Shown piece by piece: positions 18,491 through 28,070 of a DNA stretch of 64,000 bases. Each line of letters starts with the position of its first letter. Within the stretch, counting starts at the first letter, position 1. The translations under genes and the position numbers were made by a program. The DNA comes from G963677445 sp963678275. GTDB lineage: Bacteria > Bacteroidota > Ignavibacteria > Ignavibacteriales > Melioribacteraceae. The notes below the pieces were generated by a model. It searched no databases and was not told the origin of the DNA. It saw only the letters and a list, made by a program, of their open reading frames with translations. Location: the NCBI GenBank assembly GCA_963678275.1, contig OY782765.1, positions 620,001-684,000 of the forward strand. Direction: 5' to 3'.

Positions 18491-18540
18491 TTGAGCGGAG
18501 TCGAAACCAGCGGCGGTAGCTTCGACTCCGCTCAGCTACC
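18491..18540. repeat. REP-like inverted repeat
   Basis: Arms TGAGCGGAGTCGAA (18492-18505) and TTCGACTCCGCTCA (18521-18534) are exact reverse complements, separated by 15 bases. The GC content stands out from the spacer. Sequences of this kind are commonly scattered as short palindromes in genomes of this group. Confidence 0.7.
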
Positions 18541-18925
18541 GGGCAGGTTCATTGTTTCTGGCTCTGCCAGTTTATGATTATGATTACGATTATTCTTAAA
18601 CTATTCCTTTTGGTTCTGTCTTTTCCGTTTTAGTGGATTGTATTAAAAATGCAGGTAAAAAAAAATATACTTATCTTAAATGAAAAAATGATTATTTTCT
18701 GAATTGAAAAAGTTGGAAGCAGGAGTAATGAAGAACAGGGACAGATATCATATTTGACGCTATTCAATTATTTTTTTTACCGGTTTTCAATAATTAATTC
18801 GTCAAAGAAAATATAAACAACAAATGAATTATCCCGGAATAATCAGGTTTTTGATATTAGTTTATTCCGGAAAATCATAATCAAAATTTTGAAATTTAGT
18901 GGCGTACAAAAATATTCAGGTTGAT

Positions 18926-21163
18926 ATGCGGAATTTTCAAATAAGAATTATCGGATCGCTGGTATTTATTCTGTTATTTCTTCCATTCGTTATAAACGCG
19001 CAGGGAGATGGAATTATCAGGGGTGTAGTTAAGGATTCCTTAAATGGAGAAGCGCTGCCTTATGGCAATGTGCTTATTAAGGAACTCAAAATAGGCTCTT
19101 CGACAAATGAGGATGGATATTTTGTCATCCCCTCACTGCCGGCGGGAAAAGAATATACTGTTTCGGTTAGTTATGTCGGGTACCAGACAAGCGATATAAA
19201 AGCTGTTGTATTGACCGACAAGATCACCGATCTTGAAATATTTCTTGTTCCACTGGCAATAAGTCTGGAAACTGTTGAAATAACAAGCGAAATGACCGAA
19301 GAGGGAAACGCGCCGAATATTGGTAAAATTATAATTTCGCCCAGGGAAATGGAGGCAATCCCAAAAGGAGTTGAAACAGACATTTTGCGGGGATTGATGA
19401 CACTTCCGGGGGTTAAATCAGCCGGAGGAGTATCGGCAAAATACAGCGTAAGAGGGGGAGAATATAACCAGAACCTGGTTCTTCTGGATAATATGCCTGT
19501 TTATTATCCCTTCCACTCAATCGGTTTATTCAGTGTTATTGATCCCGATATTATTAAAAATATTGAGCTATATAAAGGTGGTTACCCCGCTGAACTTGGA
19601 AGAGCTGCTTCATCCATTCTTAAAATTTCCACCAGGGATGGCAACCGGTACAGGTTTGGCGCTAAATTCAGCGCGAGTCTGATGTCGGGTAAAATTATGG
19701 CCGAAGGTCCGGTACCAAACGGTTCGTTTTATGCCTCATTCAGAAAAAGCGCGTCAAATTCTGTTTTAAAGAATTTTGTTGATGATAATGATCTTCCGAT
19801 TGATTTTTATGACGGGGCATTTAAAATTAACTATGCCAATCCCCATTTTTTTAATAATACCAAATTTACTTTTCAGGGTCTGTTCAGCAAAGATAAACTT
19901 AATTACGCCGATGCCGGAAGGCCCGACTATGAATGGGCTAACAGTATTTTCGGGTTTAACATGTTTGTTGTCGGGGAAATACCTTTTTTCCTTGATTTCG
20001 ATGTGGCGCTGAGTAATTACAGTAATAAAATTATTCCTAAAGAAAGTACAATAAGCCCCAAAAGAAATGAGTTGTCCGATTTTACCATGTCCGCTGATTT
20101 TCTCTATATATTAAGCAGCAAGGATGAGCTTGGTTTGGGAATAGATTTTAAGGCTGTTGATACAAAATTATTTCTGGTGAACAGGTTTGATTATGAGGCT
20201 AATATGGGATTGGACGGCATAAGTTCAAACGCTTATATTAAATATAAATTCCTCAGATTTGAAAACCTCGGCGTGGATATAGGCTCCAGATTCAATTTAA
20301 AGGACCTTGCGGCCAAGGGCGATTTTTTTGAACCGAGAATAAATATGAACTATGTGCTTTCACCATCGCTTTCGCTGAAAGGATCATACGGAGTATATCA
20401 GCAGGATTTGATAACAATAACGGATGAAAGAGAAGTGTTGACGTTATTTGAACCGATGATTATTATTGATGAGAATTTTGAAAAAACAAAAACCTCAATG
20501 ATAAGCGCCGGAATATTGACGAAATTCAGCAACAACCTGAATCTGGAGCTTGAAGGATATTACAAGGATATTTATTCCTCACCGGTATTTAATGAAAATA
20601 AGTCACTTTTTTCCGATCCGGACCTATTGCCCGGATCGGGGGAAGCTTACGGCGCGGAACTTCTCACAAAATACCGCTCGCCTGGTTTTGATTTTACGGC
20701 AGGCTACTCCTACAGTATAGCAAACAGGGAGGCAGAGGGATACAGTTATTCACCGAGGCATGACGCCCGGCACTCGCTGAACCTCTCATTTACGCTGTAT
20801 CTGCCTTATGGCATTAGATTCAGCTCAAGCTGGGCATACAGCTCGGGGCGTCCATATACACAGCAGATAGGATTTTATGACAAACTTTCAATTTCCGGCT
20901 ATTTCGAAAGTTTTAATATTTATTCTTCATCGGCTCCTTTTCTTATATACGGGCTTAAAAACGCGGAGCGGCTGCCCGATTATCATCGTCTGGATATGAC
21001 CCTTGCCAAAAAGCTTGATTTGAACTTTATGGTGATAAACGCGGATGTGAGCGTGGTTAATATTTATGACAGAAAAAATATCTTTTACTTCGACCAAAAC
21101 TCCGGCAAAAGAATTAATATGCTTCCTTTACTTGTTACAGGTACAATTAAGGTGGAAATATGA
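18926..21163 (+). CDS. TonB-dependent receptor with carboxypeptidase-regulatory-like N-terminal domain
   Basis: A 745-residue outer-membrane receptor. The signal peptide (MRNFQIRIIGSLVFILLF onward to NAQ) is followed by a CarboxypepD_reg domain (IIRGVVKDSLNGEALPYGNV), a plug domain (KYSVRGGEYNQNLVLLDNMP) and a barrel ending TGTIKVEI. A GTG at 18899 would add nine residues; ATG 18926 gives a typical signal peptide and is preferred. Its stop overlaps the start of a DUF4249-type lipoprotein, a pairing known in Bacteroidota. The ligand is unknown; no carbohydrate or metal gene lies nearby. Confidence 0.93.
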   Translation: MRNFQIRIIGSLVFILLFLPFVINAQGDGIIRGVVKDSLNGEALPYGNVLIKELKIGSSTNEDGYFVIPSLPAGKEYTVSVSYVGYQTSDIKAVVLTDKITDLEIFLVPLAISLETVEITSEMTEEGNAPNIGKIIISPREMEAIPKGVETDILRGLMTLPGVKSAGGVSAKYSVRGGEYNQNLVLLDNMPVYYPFHSIGLFSVIDPDIIKNIELYKGGYPAELGRAASSILKISTRDGNRYRFGAKFSASLMSGKIMAEGPVPNGSFYASFRKSASNSVLKNFVDDNDLPIDFYDGAFKINYANPHFFNNTKFTFQGLFSKDKLNYADAGRPDYEWANSIFGFNMFVVGEIPFFLDFDVALSNYSNKIIPKESTISPKRNELSDFTMSADFLYILSSKDELGLGIDFKAVDTKLFLVNRFDYEANMGLDGISSNAYIKYKFLRFENLGVDIGSRFNLKDLAAKGDFFEPRINMNYVLSPSLSLKGSYGVYQQDLITITDEREVLTLFEPMIIIDENFEKTKTSMISAGILTKFSNNLNLELEGYYKDIYSSPVFNENKSLFSDPDLLPGSGEAYGAELLTKYRSPGFDFTAGYSYSIANREAEGYSYSPRHDARHSLNLSFTLYLPYGIRFSSSWAYSSGRPYTQQIGFYDKLSISGYFESFNIYSSSAPFLIYGLKNAERLPDYHRLDMTLAKKLDLNFMVINADVSVVNIYDRKNIFYFDQNSGKRINMLPLLVTGTIKVEI

Positions 21164-22143
21164 AAAATATACTGGTCTTAATTTCGTTTCTTTCAGCATT
21201 TATTTTTTATTCCTGTGATGATACGATTGAACCATACGGCGAATTGCCTGACGGTTACGCGATAAACCTGGTTCTGAAAGGGGATGATAGTTTACAAACC
21301 GCGTATATCAGCCGGTTATACCAGCCTGATGATTTTGGTTCTGTTAATCAGGAGGTTGATCCGGCGGTTGAGGGAGTTGAACTCTCCTTGCAAAATGTGC
21401 TGACAGGACAGGTTTATTTTTTCAGGGATACTGTAGATAATGAAAATCTTAATCCTCGTTATAATACCCCGGCTAAGTACTATTACCTCGCTGATTTTTG
21501 GCCGGAAGCGGGATCGTGGTTTAATCTCTCGGCAAAATTTCCCGATGAAACAGTTCTGACCTCAACTCTTACAATGCCGCAGACGATCATACCTGATGAG
21601 TCGGAGACTACACGCATCATTCCGGGCGCTTTTGTTGACCGCGATACTGTATACGTAACTGCCGCCTGGCTTAATAATAATATCAAGCTTGTGAAGGCGC
21701 GTAAGGTTTATTTTGATTATTATATCCGCCAGCCTACCGGTGAAGATATCAAATACAGGAAATATCTCCCTGTCGGAGACGTCCCTTCCGCGAGCGCTAT
21801 CGGCTCAGATATTGATATCAGTTATAGTGACAGGGCGGATGTACGACGTACTTTTCTGAACGTCGCTCTTAAGGAGATTTCGGAAGGAAACCCGGTTAAA
21901 GGAAGTTACGCTATCGGACCGGTGACTTTTGAAATTATGAATTTTGATGAGGGTCTTTCAGAATATTATCATGCCGACCTTTTTTATAATTATGGTTTTA
22001 CCATCAGGAATAATCCTTCCGATTTTACCAACATTAGCGGCGGGAAAGGATTTTTCGGTGGGTATACTTACATGAAAATTGAAGTCCCTTTTCAATCCAA
22101 CTGGCTAATGGATAATTTCGGCTACAGGTTTTATGAAGAATGA
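21160..22143 (+). CDS. DUF4249-like lipoprotein
   Basis: A 327-residue surface or periplasmic lipoprotein with lipobox FIFYSCDDT (Cys19). The N-terminal half resembles DUF4249 proteins in its beta-rich, Ig-like sequence (GVELSLQNVLTGQVYFF, ANFPDET-type segment), and it is encoded directly after a TonB receptor with a 4-base overlap, the usual position for this family. DUF4249 proteins are thought to help a partner receptor, but their role is not established. Assignment is by weak similarity plus context. Confidence 0.7.
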   Translation: MKNILVLISFLSAFIFYSCDDTIEPYGELPDGYAINLVLKGDDSLQTAYISRLYQPDDFGSVNQEVDPAVEGVELSLQNVLTGQVYFFRDTVDNENLNPRYNTPAKYYYLADFWPEAGSWFNLSAKFPDETVLTSTLTMPQTIIPDESETTRIIPGAFVDRDTVYVTAAWLNNNIKLVKARKVYFDYYIRQPTGEDIKYRKYLPVGDVPSASAIGSDIDISYSDRADVRRTFLNVALKEISEGNPVKGSYAIGPVTFEIMNFDEGLSEYYHADLFYNYGFTIRNNPSDFTNISGGKGFFGGYTYMKIEVPFQSNWLMDNFGYRFYEE

Positions 22144-22463
22144 AAATATAATTATGAATGATGAATGGTGAATTATGAATTACGTGGGTCAGGGTTGGAA
22201 AACTAATCGTCTCCATTTGGAATTACCGAACTCACGTTAATCTGTTTTTCCGGTTGTTCCTTTTGGTTAATGCAAATTCCTCTTTTTGAAAGTTTTGGAA
22301 TACTAACCTTATGCCGATGGTGTTTTTCGAAAAGATGATTATGGTTCCAATCTTCTTTTAGCGGTAATCCGGCAATTTGTTTCTCGATTATTAAAGGTGG
22401 ATGGTTTTGATTTAGAGAATAAAAATGTTGATTGTTCCATACAAATTATGCATATTTGTATGC
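22144..22463. other. spacer with vapBC operator at its right end
   Basis: About 320 bases without a gene. Near 22152-22184 there is a low-complexity run of repeated ATGAAT/GAATTATG words. The vapBC operator palindrome lies at 22438-22462. Nothing else is supported. Confidence 0.5.
22438..22462. promoter_or_regulatory. palindromic operator of the vapBC toxin-antitoxin operon
   Basis: Arms CATACAAAT (22438-22446) and ATTTGTATG (22454-22462) are exact reverse complements around TATGCAT. The palindrome ends one base before the vapB ATG (22464), the position expected for binding by the VapBC complex. The role is inferred. Confidence 0.6.
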
Positions 22464-22652
22464 ATGAGAACAACATTAAACATAGATGAACAGATCATAG
22501 AAAGAGCCCGGAAACTTACAGGTATTAAGGAAAAAACTACTCTTGTGAAGATGGGTTTGGAAGCTCTTATCGCCCGCGAAAGCGCCAGGAGACTTGCCAG
22601 ATTAGGAGGCACTGAGAAAGATTTGAAAAATGTTCCGAGAAGAAGACAGTAA
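22464..22652 (+). CDS. vapB: VapB-type antitoxin
   Basis: A 62-residue antitoxin. The N-terminus MRTTLNIDEQIIERARKL is a ribbon-helix-helix DNA-binding motif, followed by KTTLVKMGLEALIARESARR and a basic C-terminal tail that should bind the toxin. The open frame begins at 22425, but those 13 extra residues read through the operator palindrome and do not belong to the family; ATG 22464 is the start. VapB normally neutralises VapC and represses its own operon. The vapC ATG follows its stop immediately. Confidence 0.9.
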   Translation: MRTTLNIDEQIIERARKLTGIKEKTTLVKMGLEALIARESARRLARLGGTEKDLKNVPRRRQ

Positions 22653-23039
22653 ATGGTCCTGGTGGATACATCGGTTTGGATCGATCATTTCTATCAGTCC
22701 GATCAGGAACTTACAGCTTTGCTTGAAGAAGGCAGGGTACTCATACATCCATTCATAATTGGTGAGCTTGCAAGCGGAAATATAAGAAACAGAAAAGAAA
22801 TACTGGAACATTTCCAGACTCTGCAAAATATTTCAATGGTGGATTTCGAAGAAATTCTATTTTTCATCGATAAAAATGGTTTAGCGGGAAAAGGTCTTGG
22901 ATATATCGATATACATTTAATCGCTTCCTGCCTGATAGAGGAAGTAAAACTATTTACGCGTGACAAAAGAATATTAAAGGCAGCCACTGATTCTTTTCCT
23001 GGTATTTTGTATGAGTCACCTACCGGTAAAACAAACTAA
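22653..23039 (+). CDS. vapC: VapC-type PIN-domain ribonuclease toxin
   Basis: A 128-residue PIN endoribonuclease, typically cleaving tRNA or rRNA when free of antitoxin. Acidic active-site residues are present: Asp5 (MVLVDTSVW), Glu in IGELASG, Asp in GYIDIHLIA and Asp in TRDKRI. Length is standard. It is encoded directly after vapB with no spacer, so the pair looks intact and functional. The RNA target cannot be told from sequence. Confidence 0.93.
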   Translation: MVLVDTSVWIDHFYQSDQELTALLEEGRVLIHPFIIGELASGNIRNRKEILEHFQTLQNISMVDFEEILFFIDKNGLAGKGLGYIDIHLIASCLIEEVKLFTRDKRILKAATDSFPGILYESPTGKTN

Positions 23040-23324
23040 ATATTTTACTCTCCGGTGAGATTATCAAAGAAATTCAAACCTTTTTTCGGGGATTTCTTCC
23101 CGGGTTCGATTTTATTCTGCTCAACTTCATAAGTCTGAGGTCGGGATTATTTTTCACCGGCGCTCGAAACAATAATTCGCCATTTACAATTCACGATTTA
23201 TTTTCCTTTCAATGCTCATGCAAGATTGTTCACTTTTTTAATATTTTTACAGGGTACTATTGGTAGAGTTTGGTTAAAAAACTTATTTTGGAGAGCAATA
23301 AAAAAATATTTAAGGATTATTTAA

Positions 23325-24098
23325 ATGAGAGTTTTGTTTTTTCTTCTTTTTATTTCCACGGTAATTTTTTCACAGCCGAGAGTTGAATATTATACATCAT
23401 CGGGTAAACTTGAGGAAAGCGACCAGGTAAAAAAAGACTTCGGGCGTTATGACGGTTATGAACTGCCTGTTCAAAAGGGGGAGATTGTCCACATCTTTGT
23501 TCATTCAGGTGAGTTTGAGCCATTGGTGGCGCTTGTTAACCCGGATGGTGAGATCTACAGCCAGGGAGATATCACAGGCAACGGTTATTCATATATTAAT
23601 GCTGAGATTCCAGTTCCCGGAGAATGGCTGGTTTATGTTATCGGGAATGAAAAAAGCATGGGAGAATATACCCTCAATTTGGGATTTACCGACAAAGCCT
23701 CTGTAAAATTTGATGATAAAGCTGATTTCTGCGGTAAATTAAATTACCTTTTTATCCATGCCAAAGCACATTTTATATTTGCCAATGAGTATGGCAACCT
23801 GGAAAAAGAATTGAACTTTGAAGGTATGCAGGCGAAAATATTTGACCCGGAAAATATTTCCTATTCTATTGTATTTTATCATGGCAATAAATTCGCGCGG
23901 GCAAAAAATATTTATGACAATTATTCATCGAAGGTTGATGAATGCCTGAAAGGGTGGAAAAAGGAAAAAGGTGAAAAAAAGAACAGCGTTGTCTATTCAA
24001 AAAAACTTAATGAGTCAAATATGAAAATTGCCATCTGGCTGAATGAGATTCAACAAGGAAAGGAATTTGAGGTGTCTGTAGATGTTTCGGGAAAATAG
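23325..24098 (+). CDS. secreted protein of unknown function
   Basis: A 257-residue protein with signal peptide MRVLFFLLFISTVIFSQ. The first half (about 18-130) is beta-rich, with KGEIVHIFVHSGEFEPLVAL, PDGEIYSQG and GEWLVYVIG segments that resemble a pre-peptidase C-terminal or jelly-roll domain; the second half (130-257) has mixed charged helices and no family I recognise. It stands alone between vapBC and a repeat-rich spacer. Function is unknown; export is the only firm inference. Confidence 0.75.
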   Translation: MRVLFFLLFISTVIFSQPRVEYYTSSGKLEESDQVKKDFGRYDGYELPVQKGEIVHIFVHSGEFEPLVALVNPDGEIYSQGDITGNGYSYINAEIPVPGEWLVYVIGNEKSMGEYTLNLGFTDKASVKFDDKADFCGKLNYLFIHAKAHFIFANEYGNLEKELNFEGMQAKIFDPENISYSIVFYHGNKFARAKNIYDNYSSKVDECLKGWKKEKGEKKNSVVYSKKLNESNMKIAIWLNEIQQGKEFEVSVDVSGK

Positions 24099-24213
24099 TG
24101 CCGGACCGCGGCTATTGAATAATATAAGTCAGATATTTAGCCCGAATTAATTATACCAGGATTATTATCCTGTAATTCTTTGTTTTTATTGCGGAATATC
24201 ATTTTAAAATGAA

Positions 24214-24285
24214 CGTACTCGTTTTCGAATAACCTGAGCGTTTTGGAATAATGGAGTACAAAGTACGATCACGTGAACGAGTACG
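24214..24285. repeat. inverted repeat CGTACTCGTT / AACGAGTACG
   Basis: The 10-base arms at 24214-24223 and 24276-24285 are exact reverse complements; the interior contains a further GTAC-rich stretch (GAGTACAAAGTAC). It looks like a small palindromic element of unknown type. Confidence 0.5.
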
Positions 24286-24362
24286 AAAGATTATTTGGGA
24301 TTTATCCATTCAATCCCGATGTCATTTTCTATTGATTAAAGCGTTCGGGGGCTTTTTGATGG

Positions 24363-24380
24363 CTTAAGTTGACAGCTGTG
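24363..24380. repeat. solitary IS4-type end
   Basis: CTTAAGTTGACAGCTGTG differs by one base from the right terminal repeat of the IS at 4282-5712. No transposase or second end is nearby, so this is a remnant, or the end of a deleted or non-autonomous copy. Confidence 0.6.
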
Positions 24381-24387
24381 TTCCCAT

Positions 24388-24413
24388 CCTCCCCTTAACA
24401 TCTTAAGGGGAGG
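24388..24413. repeat. perfect 11-bp hairpin
   Basis: CCTCCCCTTAA (24388-24398), loop CATC, TTAAGGGGAGG (24403-24413). There is no T-run long enough for a typical terminator. It resembles the CCTCCCCC/GGGGGAGG arms of the palindromic elements elsewhere. Confidence 0.6.
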
Positions 24414-24426
24414 GGATTTCAATTAT

Positions 24427-24470
24427 TTCATAGGAAGAAAGATTCTACGCGAAATGGTAATATTTTTTTA
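24427..24470 (+). repeat. dispersed 42-nt intergenic repeat, copy 3 (divergent)
   Basis: TTCATAGGAAGAAAGATTC followed by TACGCGAAATGGTAATATTT and a T-run. It is the most divergent of the four copies but keeps the spacing and the ATTC-TACGC core. Confidence 0.5.
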
Positions 24471-24579
24471 AAGTTCTGATATCCTGTCGTTCCTGCCGGG
24501 ACTTCTCACAGATTTGGAAGATATCAAACAGGAATTGCCAATTTTTAACTCTCAACTCTTCACTTCAGGTTTTGCCTGC

Positions 24580-25359
24580 TTAAAATTCAATTATTCCTTT
24601 CATATATGTTACGCAATGGCCTGAGATAAGAGCCCGGTTTTCAGCGAGTTTGCAGTGGAGTTCACCTCCTCTTTTGGAAAGCTGAAAGGCATGCAGTTCC
24701 TTTTTGCCCAATCTCTCAGCCCAGAAAGGAACGAGGGAAGAATGGGCGGAACCGGTGACAGGATCTTCATTAATTCCAACCGCCGGAGCGAAAAAGCGTG
24801 AAACAAAATCGGAGTTGTCGCCCGGCGCGGTTGCTATCACACCGATAGAATCAATTTTATCGAATTTAGAAAAATCTGGTTTTAACTCCCTGATATCATT
24901 TTCAGATTCAAAAACGGCAATGATATCCCTGGTTTTGAGTACTTCGAGAGGTTTTTTCCCGAGGGCCGCTTCAACAGGGGCGGAATCAGAAACAGTTTCG
25001 GCTATCCATGCCGGAAAGTCGAGAGTTATAAGTCCATGATTTTTTGACACAAATAACGGGCCGCTTTTGGATGAAAATTTGATTGAATCTCCTTTATAAT
25101 CAAGGAAATTAAATATCACATATCCGGAGGCGAGAGTGGCATGCCCGCAGAGATCAATTTCGGAAAGGGGAGTGAACCAGCGTATATGAAATCCACCATC
25201 TTCAGGAACAAAAAAAGCTGTCTCTGAAAGATTATTTTCCATCGCGATATTTTGCATAATCGCGTCATCTATCCATTCATCGAGAGGAATAACAGCAGCG
25301 GGATTTCCCCCGAATGATTTACATGAAAACGCGTCCACCTGGTAAATGTCAAGTTTCAT
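24580..25359 (-). CDS. PhzF-family isomerase
   Basis: A 259-residue cytosolic protein of the PhzF/diaminopimelate-epimerase fold. Family signatures are QVDAFSCKSFGGNPAAV at the N-terminus, the catalytic Glu in MENNLSETAFFV, DLCGHATLASGYVIF, and EDPVTGSAHSSLVPFW in the second half. Length is typical for single-chain YddE/PhzF-like proteins, most of which are not phenazine enzymes and whose substrate is unknown. No phenazine genes are present, so only the family is claimed. It is transcribed away from pbpC. Confidence 0.93.
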   Translation of the reverse strand: MKLDIYQVDAFSCKSFGGNPAAVIPLDEWIDDAIMQNIAMENNLSETAFFVPEDGGFHIRWFTPLSEIDLCGHATLASGYVIFNFLDYKGDSIKFSSKSGPLFVSKNHGLITLDFPAWIAETVSDSAPVEAALGKKPLEVLKTRDIIAVFESENDIRELKPDFSKFDKIDSIGVIATAPGDNSDFVSRFFAPAVGINEDPVTGSAHSSLVPFWAERLGKKELHAFQLSKRGGELHCKLAENRALISGHCVTYMKGIIEF

Positions 25360-25510
25360 TTCATACCTCAGTTGAATTTATATAATTTAGATTATGAACA
25401 AAAAGAGTAAATGAATATTTTTCCGGATATGGTTTATCTTTTGTAGTTGTGAAAAAATATTACAAAAGTAAAGTTAAATAAATATCTGTTTTAATAACAT
25501 CCGGAAATTA

Positions 25511-27799
25511 ATGGTGAGCGGAGGAAGAGTTTTTTCAGCGGCGGTAATTTTAACGGTGGCAACGCTGCTGCTTCTTGATAATATTTTTCAACTGCCGGTA
25601 GAAAAGGACTACTCTACTCAAATATTTGCCGCTGACAGCTCTCTTTTGGGGGCTTATCTTACCAGTGATGATAAATGGAGGATGCGAACCACTCTCGAAG
25701 AGGTGACCCCGGATCTGATAAACGCATTGCTCACAAAGGAGGATAAAAGATTTTATTATCATTTCGGTGTTGATCCTTTTGCCGCTTTAAGAGCAATATT
25801 TATTAATTTGTCCAGAGGGAGAATTGTTTCGGGCGCTTCGACAATTACCATGCAGCTTGCCCGTATGCTTGAGCCTGCCGAAAGAACATATATCAGTAAA
25901 ATTATTGAGATAATCAGAGCATTCCAACTTGAGATGCATTATTCCAAAAAAGAGATTCTTGAGATGTATTTCAGTCTGTTGCCCTATGGCGGCAATATCG
26001 AGGGAATAAAAGCCGCTTCATTGCTTTACTTCAACCGTCTGCCGGGTAATATCAGTCTTTCAGAATCAATATCACTGGCAATAATACCGAATAATCCGAA
26101 TCAGCTTAGACCGGATAAGAATCGTGAGCTCCTGATGGCAGAAAAAAAACGGTGGTGCGGAATATTCAGAGAGAGTTCAGCTTTTGGTGAGGATGAACTG
26201 GATGCCGCTGAAAAGGAATCAGTTGCCGGAAGCCGATATAGTATTGCTCTGAATGCTCCACATTTTTGCAGAAGAATAAAGGATGAATACCAAAGTGATA
26301 AAATATACACATCCCTGGACCGGCAAATACAATATACCACAGAAAAACTGCTGAAAAATTATGTCGAAAGGGCGAGAGGGAGAATGGTTAACAACGGGGC
26401 TGTTCTTGTTGTAGATAATATCATTAAGAAAGTTGTCGCTTATTGTGGTTCGGCAGATTTTAACAACAATGAATTTTCGGGTCAGGTAGATGGAATCATC
26501 TCAATTCGTTCCCCCGGATCGGCATTAAAGCCATTTCTTTACGCTCATTGTTTTGACAAAGGTGAACTTACCCCTATGATGAAAATAGAGGATATACCTT
26601 TCGATTTCGGAGGATATGAACCTGAAAATTATACCCTGGAATTTACCGGCGAGGTGACGGCCCGCTACGCATTATCAAACTCTTTAAACATACCGGCGGT
26701 AAGATTATTGAGGAGAACCGGATTCAGAGGTTTTTTTGATCTGATAGATGATATATTTCCGCAGATTAAAAGGGATAAGAAGAGAATGGGGCTTTCGATG
26801 ATCCTTGGAGGCTGCGGCGTAACGCTGGAAGAACTTGTTACGGCATATTCTTCATTCGCGAATGGAGGGGAATTATTCAGGCCCGGGTATCTGAAAGAAT
26901 CGAATGAAAAAATAAATATTCCATTTTTAAGCCGGGGCGCTTCATTCCTGGTATGGGATATCCTGGGTAATGCTGAAAGGCCCGATTTTGCCGAAACTAT
27001 GGTCAATGATTCAAATTTGCCCCGCTTCGCCTGGAAAACCGGCACCTCTTACGGTAAACGTGACGCATGGTCGATTGGATTTAACAGGTATTATACCATC
27101 GGGGTGTGGATGGGGAATTTTGATGGTCGTGGTTCACCGTGGCTCTCCGGCGCCGAAATGGCAACTCCGCTCCTTTTCGAATTATTTGGCGCCATTAATT
27201 ACGGAGTGAAGGATGAAATCATTATTAAGCCGGAGGAAGTTGGCATAAGACAAGTTTGCGCTGTCAGTGGATTGCCTCCTTCAGAATATTGTGAAAATCT
27301 TATTGAGGACTATTTTATAAGAAATGTTACCCTGACTCCTGACTGCGACAGAAAAATTGAAATATTCACAAACAAAGAGGGCACGGTTGAATATTGTACT
27401 GATTGTTTACCAGATTCCGGATATTCAAAAAAAATAGTTTCCAATCCACCGCCTGAACTGGCGTTATGGAGCCCGTTGAAAGAAAATGCTGAAGATAAAC
27501 GACCGCCCCATAATCCTTCATGCAGTTCAATGAATAATAAAAAAATATTAAGGATAATTTCACCCCTGCCTGACTATGAATATTATGTGGAAAGAGGGAA
27601 AGAAACCAAAATACTTCTTCAGGCAGCGGTGGCGGAAGGGATAAAGAAAATATACTGGTATCTGAACGGTAAATTCTTTTCTGCGACCGAGCCATCTGAA
27701 AGAATATTTTTTCAGCCTGCTCCGGGGAAAAATAAAATTACATGCGTTGACGATTCGGGACAAAAGGCAGTTGTCGAAATAGAAGTTAAAACCTATTAA
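25511..27799 (+). CDS. pbpC: penicillin-binding protein 1C
   Basis: A 762-residue bifunctional class A PBP for peptidoglycan synthesis. One N-terminal membrane helix is followed by a GT51 glycosyltransferase domain (about 45-215) with the catalytic Glu in TKEDKRFYYHFG and STITMQLARML. The transpeptidase domain (about 270-560) has SALK (SxxK Ser), a SLN triad in ALSNSLNIPAV and KTGTSYGKRDAW. A C-terminal BiPBP_C domain (from about 670) is diagnostic for PBP1C. The usual alpha-2-macroglobulin partner gene is not adjacent. ATG 25511 is clear. Confidence 0.94.
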   Translation: MVSGGRVFSAAVILTVATLLLLDNIFQLPVEKDYSTQIFAADSSLLGAYLTSDDKWRMRTTLEEVTPDLINALLTKEDKRFYYHFGVDPFAALRAIFINLSRGRIVSGASTITMQLARMLEPAERTYISKIIEIIRAFQLEMHYSKKEILEMYFSLLPYGGNIEGIKAASLLYFNRLPGNISLSESISLAIIPNNPNQLRPDKNRELLMAEKKRWCGIFRESSAFGEDELDAAEKESVAGSRYSIALNAPHFCRRIKDEYQSDKIYTSLDRQIQYTTEKLLKNYVERARGRMVNNGAVLVVDNIIKKVVAYCGSADFNNNEFSGQVDGIISIRSPGSALKPFLYAHCFDKGELTPMMKIEDIPFDFGGYEPENYTLEFTGEVTARYALSNSLNIPAVRLLRRTGFRGFFDLIDDIFPQIKRDKKRMGLSMILGGCGVTLEELVTAYSSFANGGELFRPGYLKESNEKINIPFLSRGASFLVWDILGNAERPDFAETMVNDSNLPRFAWKTGTSYGKRDAWSIGFNRYYTIGVWMGNFDGRGSPWLSGAEMATPLLFELFGAINYGVKDEIIIKPEEVGIRQVCAVSGLPPSEYCENLIEDYFIRNVTLTPDCDRKIEIFTNKEGTVEYCTDCLPDSGYSKKIVSNPPPELALWSPLKENAEDKRPPHNPSCSSMNNKKILRIISPLPDYEYYVERGKETKILLQAAVAEGIKKIYWYLNGKFFSATEPSERIFFQPAPGKNKITCVDDSGQKAVVEIEVKTY

Positions 27800-28070
27800 A
27801 ACTGAATTTGACCTATGCAGGACAATTCTTTGAATACTGATTACCTGGTTAATATAATTCTTTATCACTAAATGTCGAAAAAACGGTTTCATATTTCACT
27901 TTTCAATTCTCCTGGATCGGATTCTTAAAAATCAGTAATCCTTACTTCTCACAAAATGAAATCGGGGAAGTTTATTGCGAATTATCATATCCCAAGCTCT
28001 CAATATAAACAGTATTTCTTATTCAAAGAGCAAACAATAAAAATGATGTTCCATTTTATCGGATGAAAAA

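Larger units (their letters stand above)
18128..18925. other. long repeat-containing spacer without genes
   Basis: About 800 bases with no convincing gene. It holds one copy of the dispersed 42-nt repeat (18431-18472), a REP-like hairpin (18491-18540), and a small palindromic GGCTCTGCCAG sequence (18560-18570) that recurs near 9127, 28264 and 28710. The rest is AT-rich and probably includes the promoter of the TonB receptor gene. Confidence 0.6.
24099..24579. other. repeat-rich spacer with IS-end remnant
   Basis: About 480 bases with no gene. It contains, in order, a long-range inverted repeat (24214-24285), an IS-end-like sequence (24363-24380), a perfect hairpin (24388-24413), a copy of the 42-nt repeat (24427-24470), and a GTTCCTGCCGGGAC variant (24488-24501) of the short palindrome found at 28079 and 28152. 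Confidence 0.6.
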
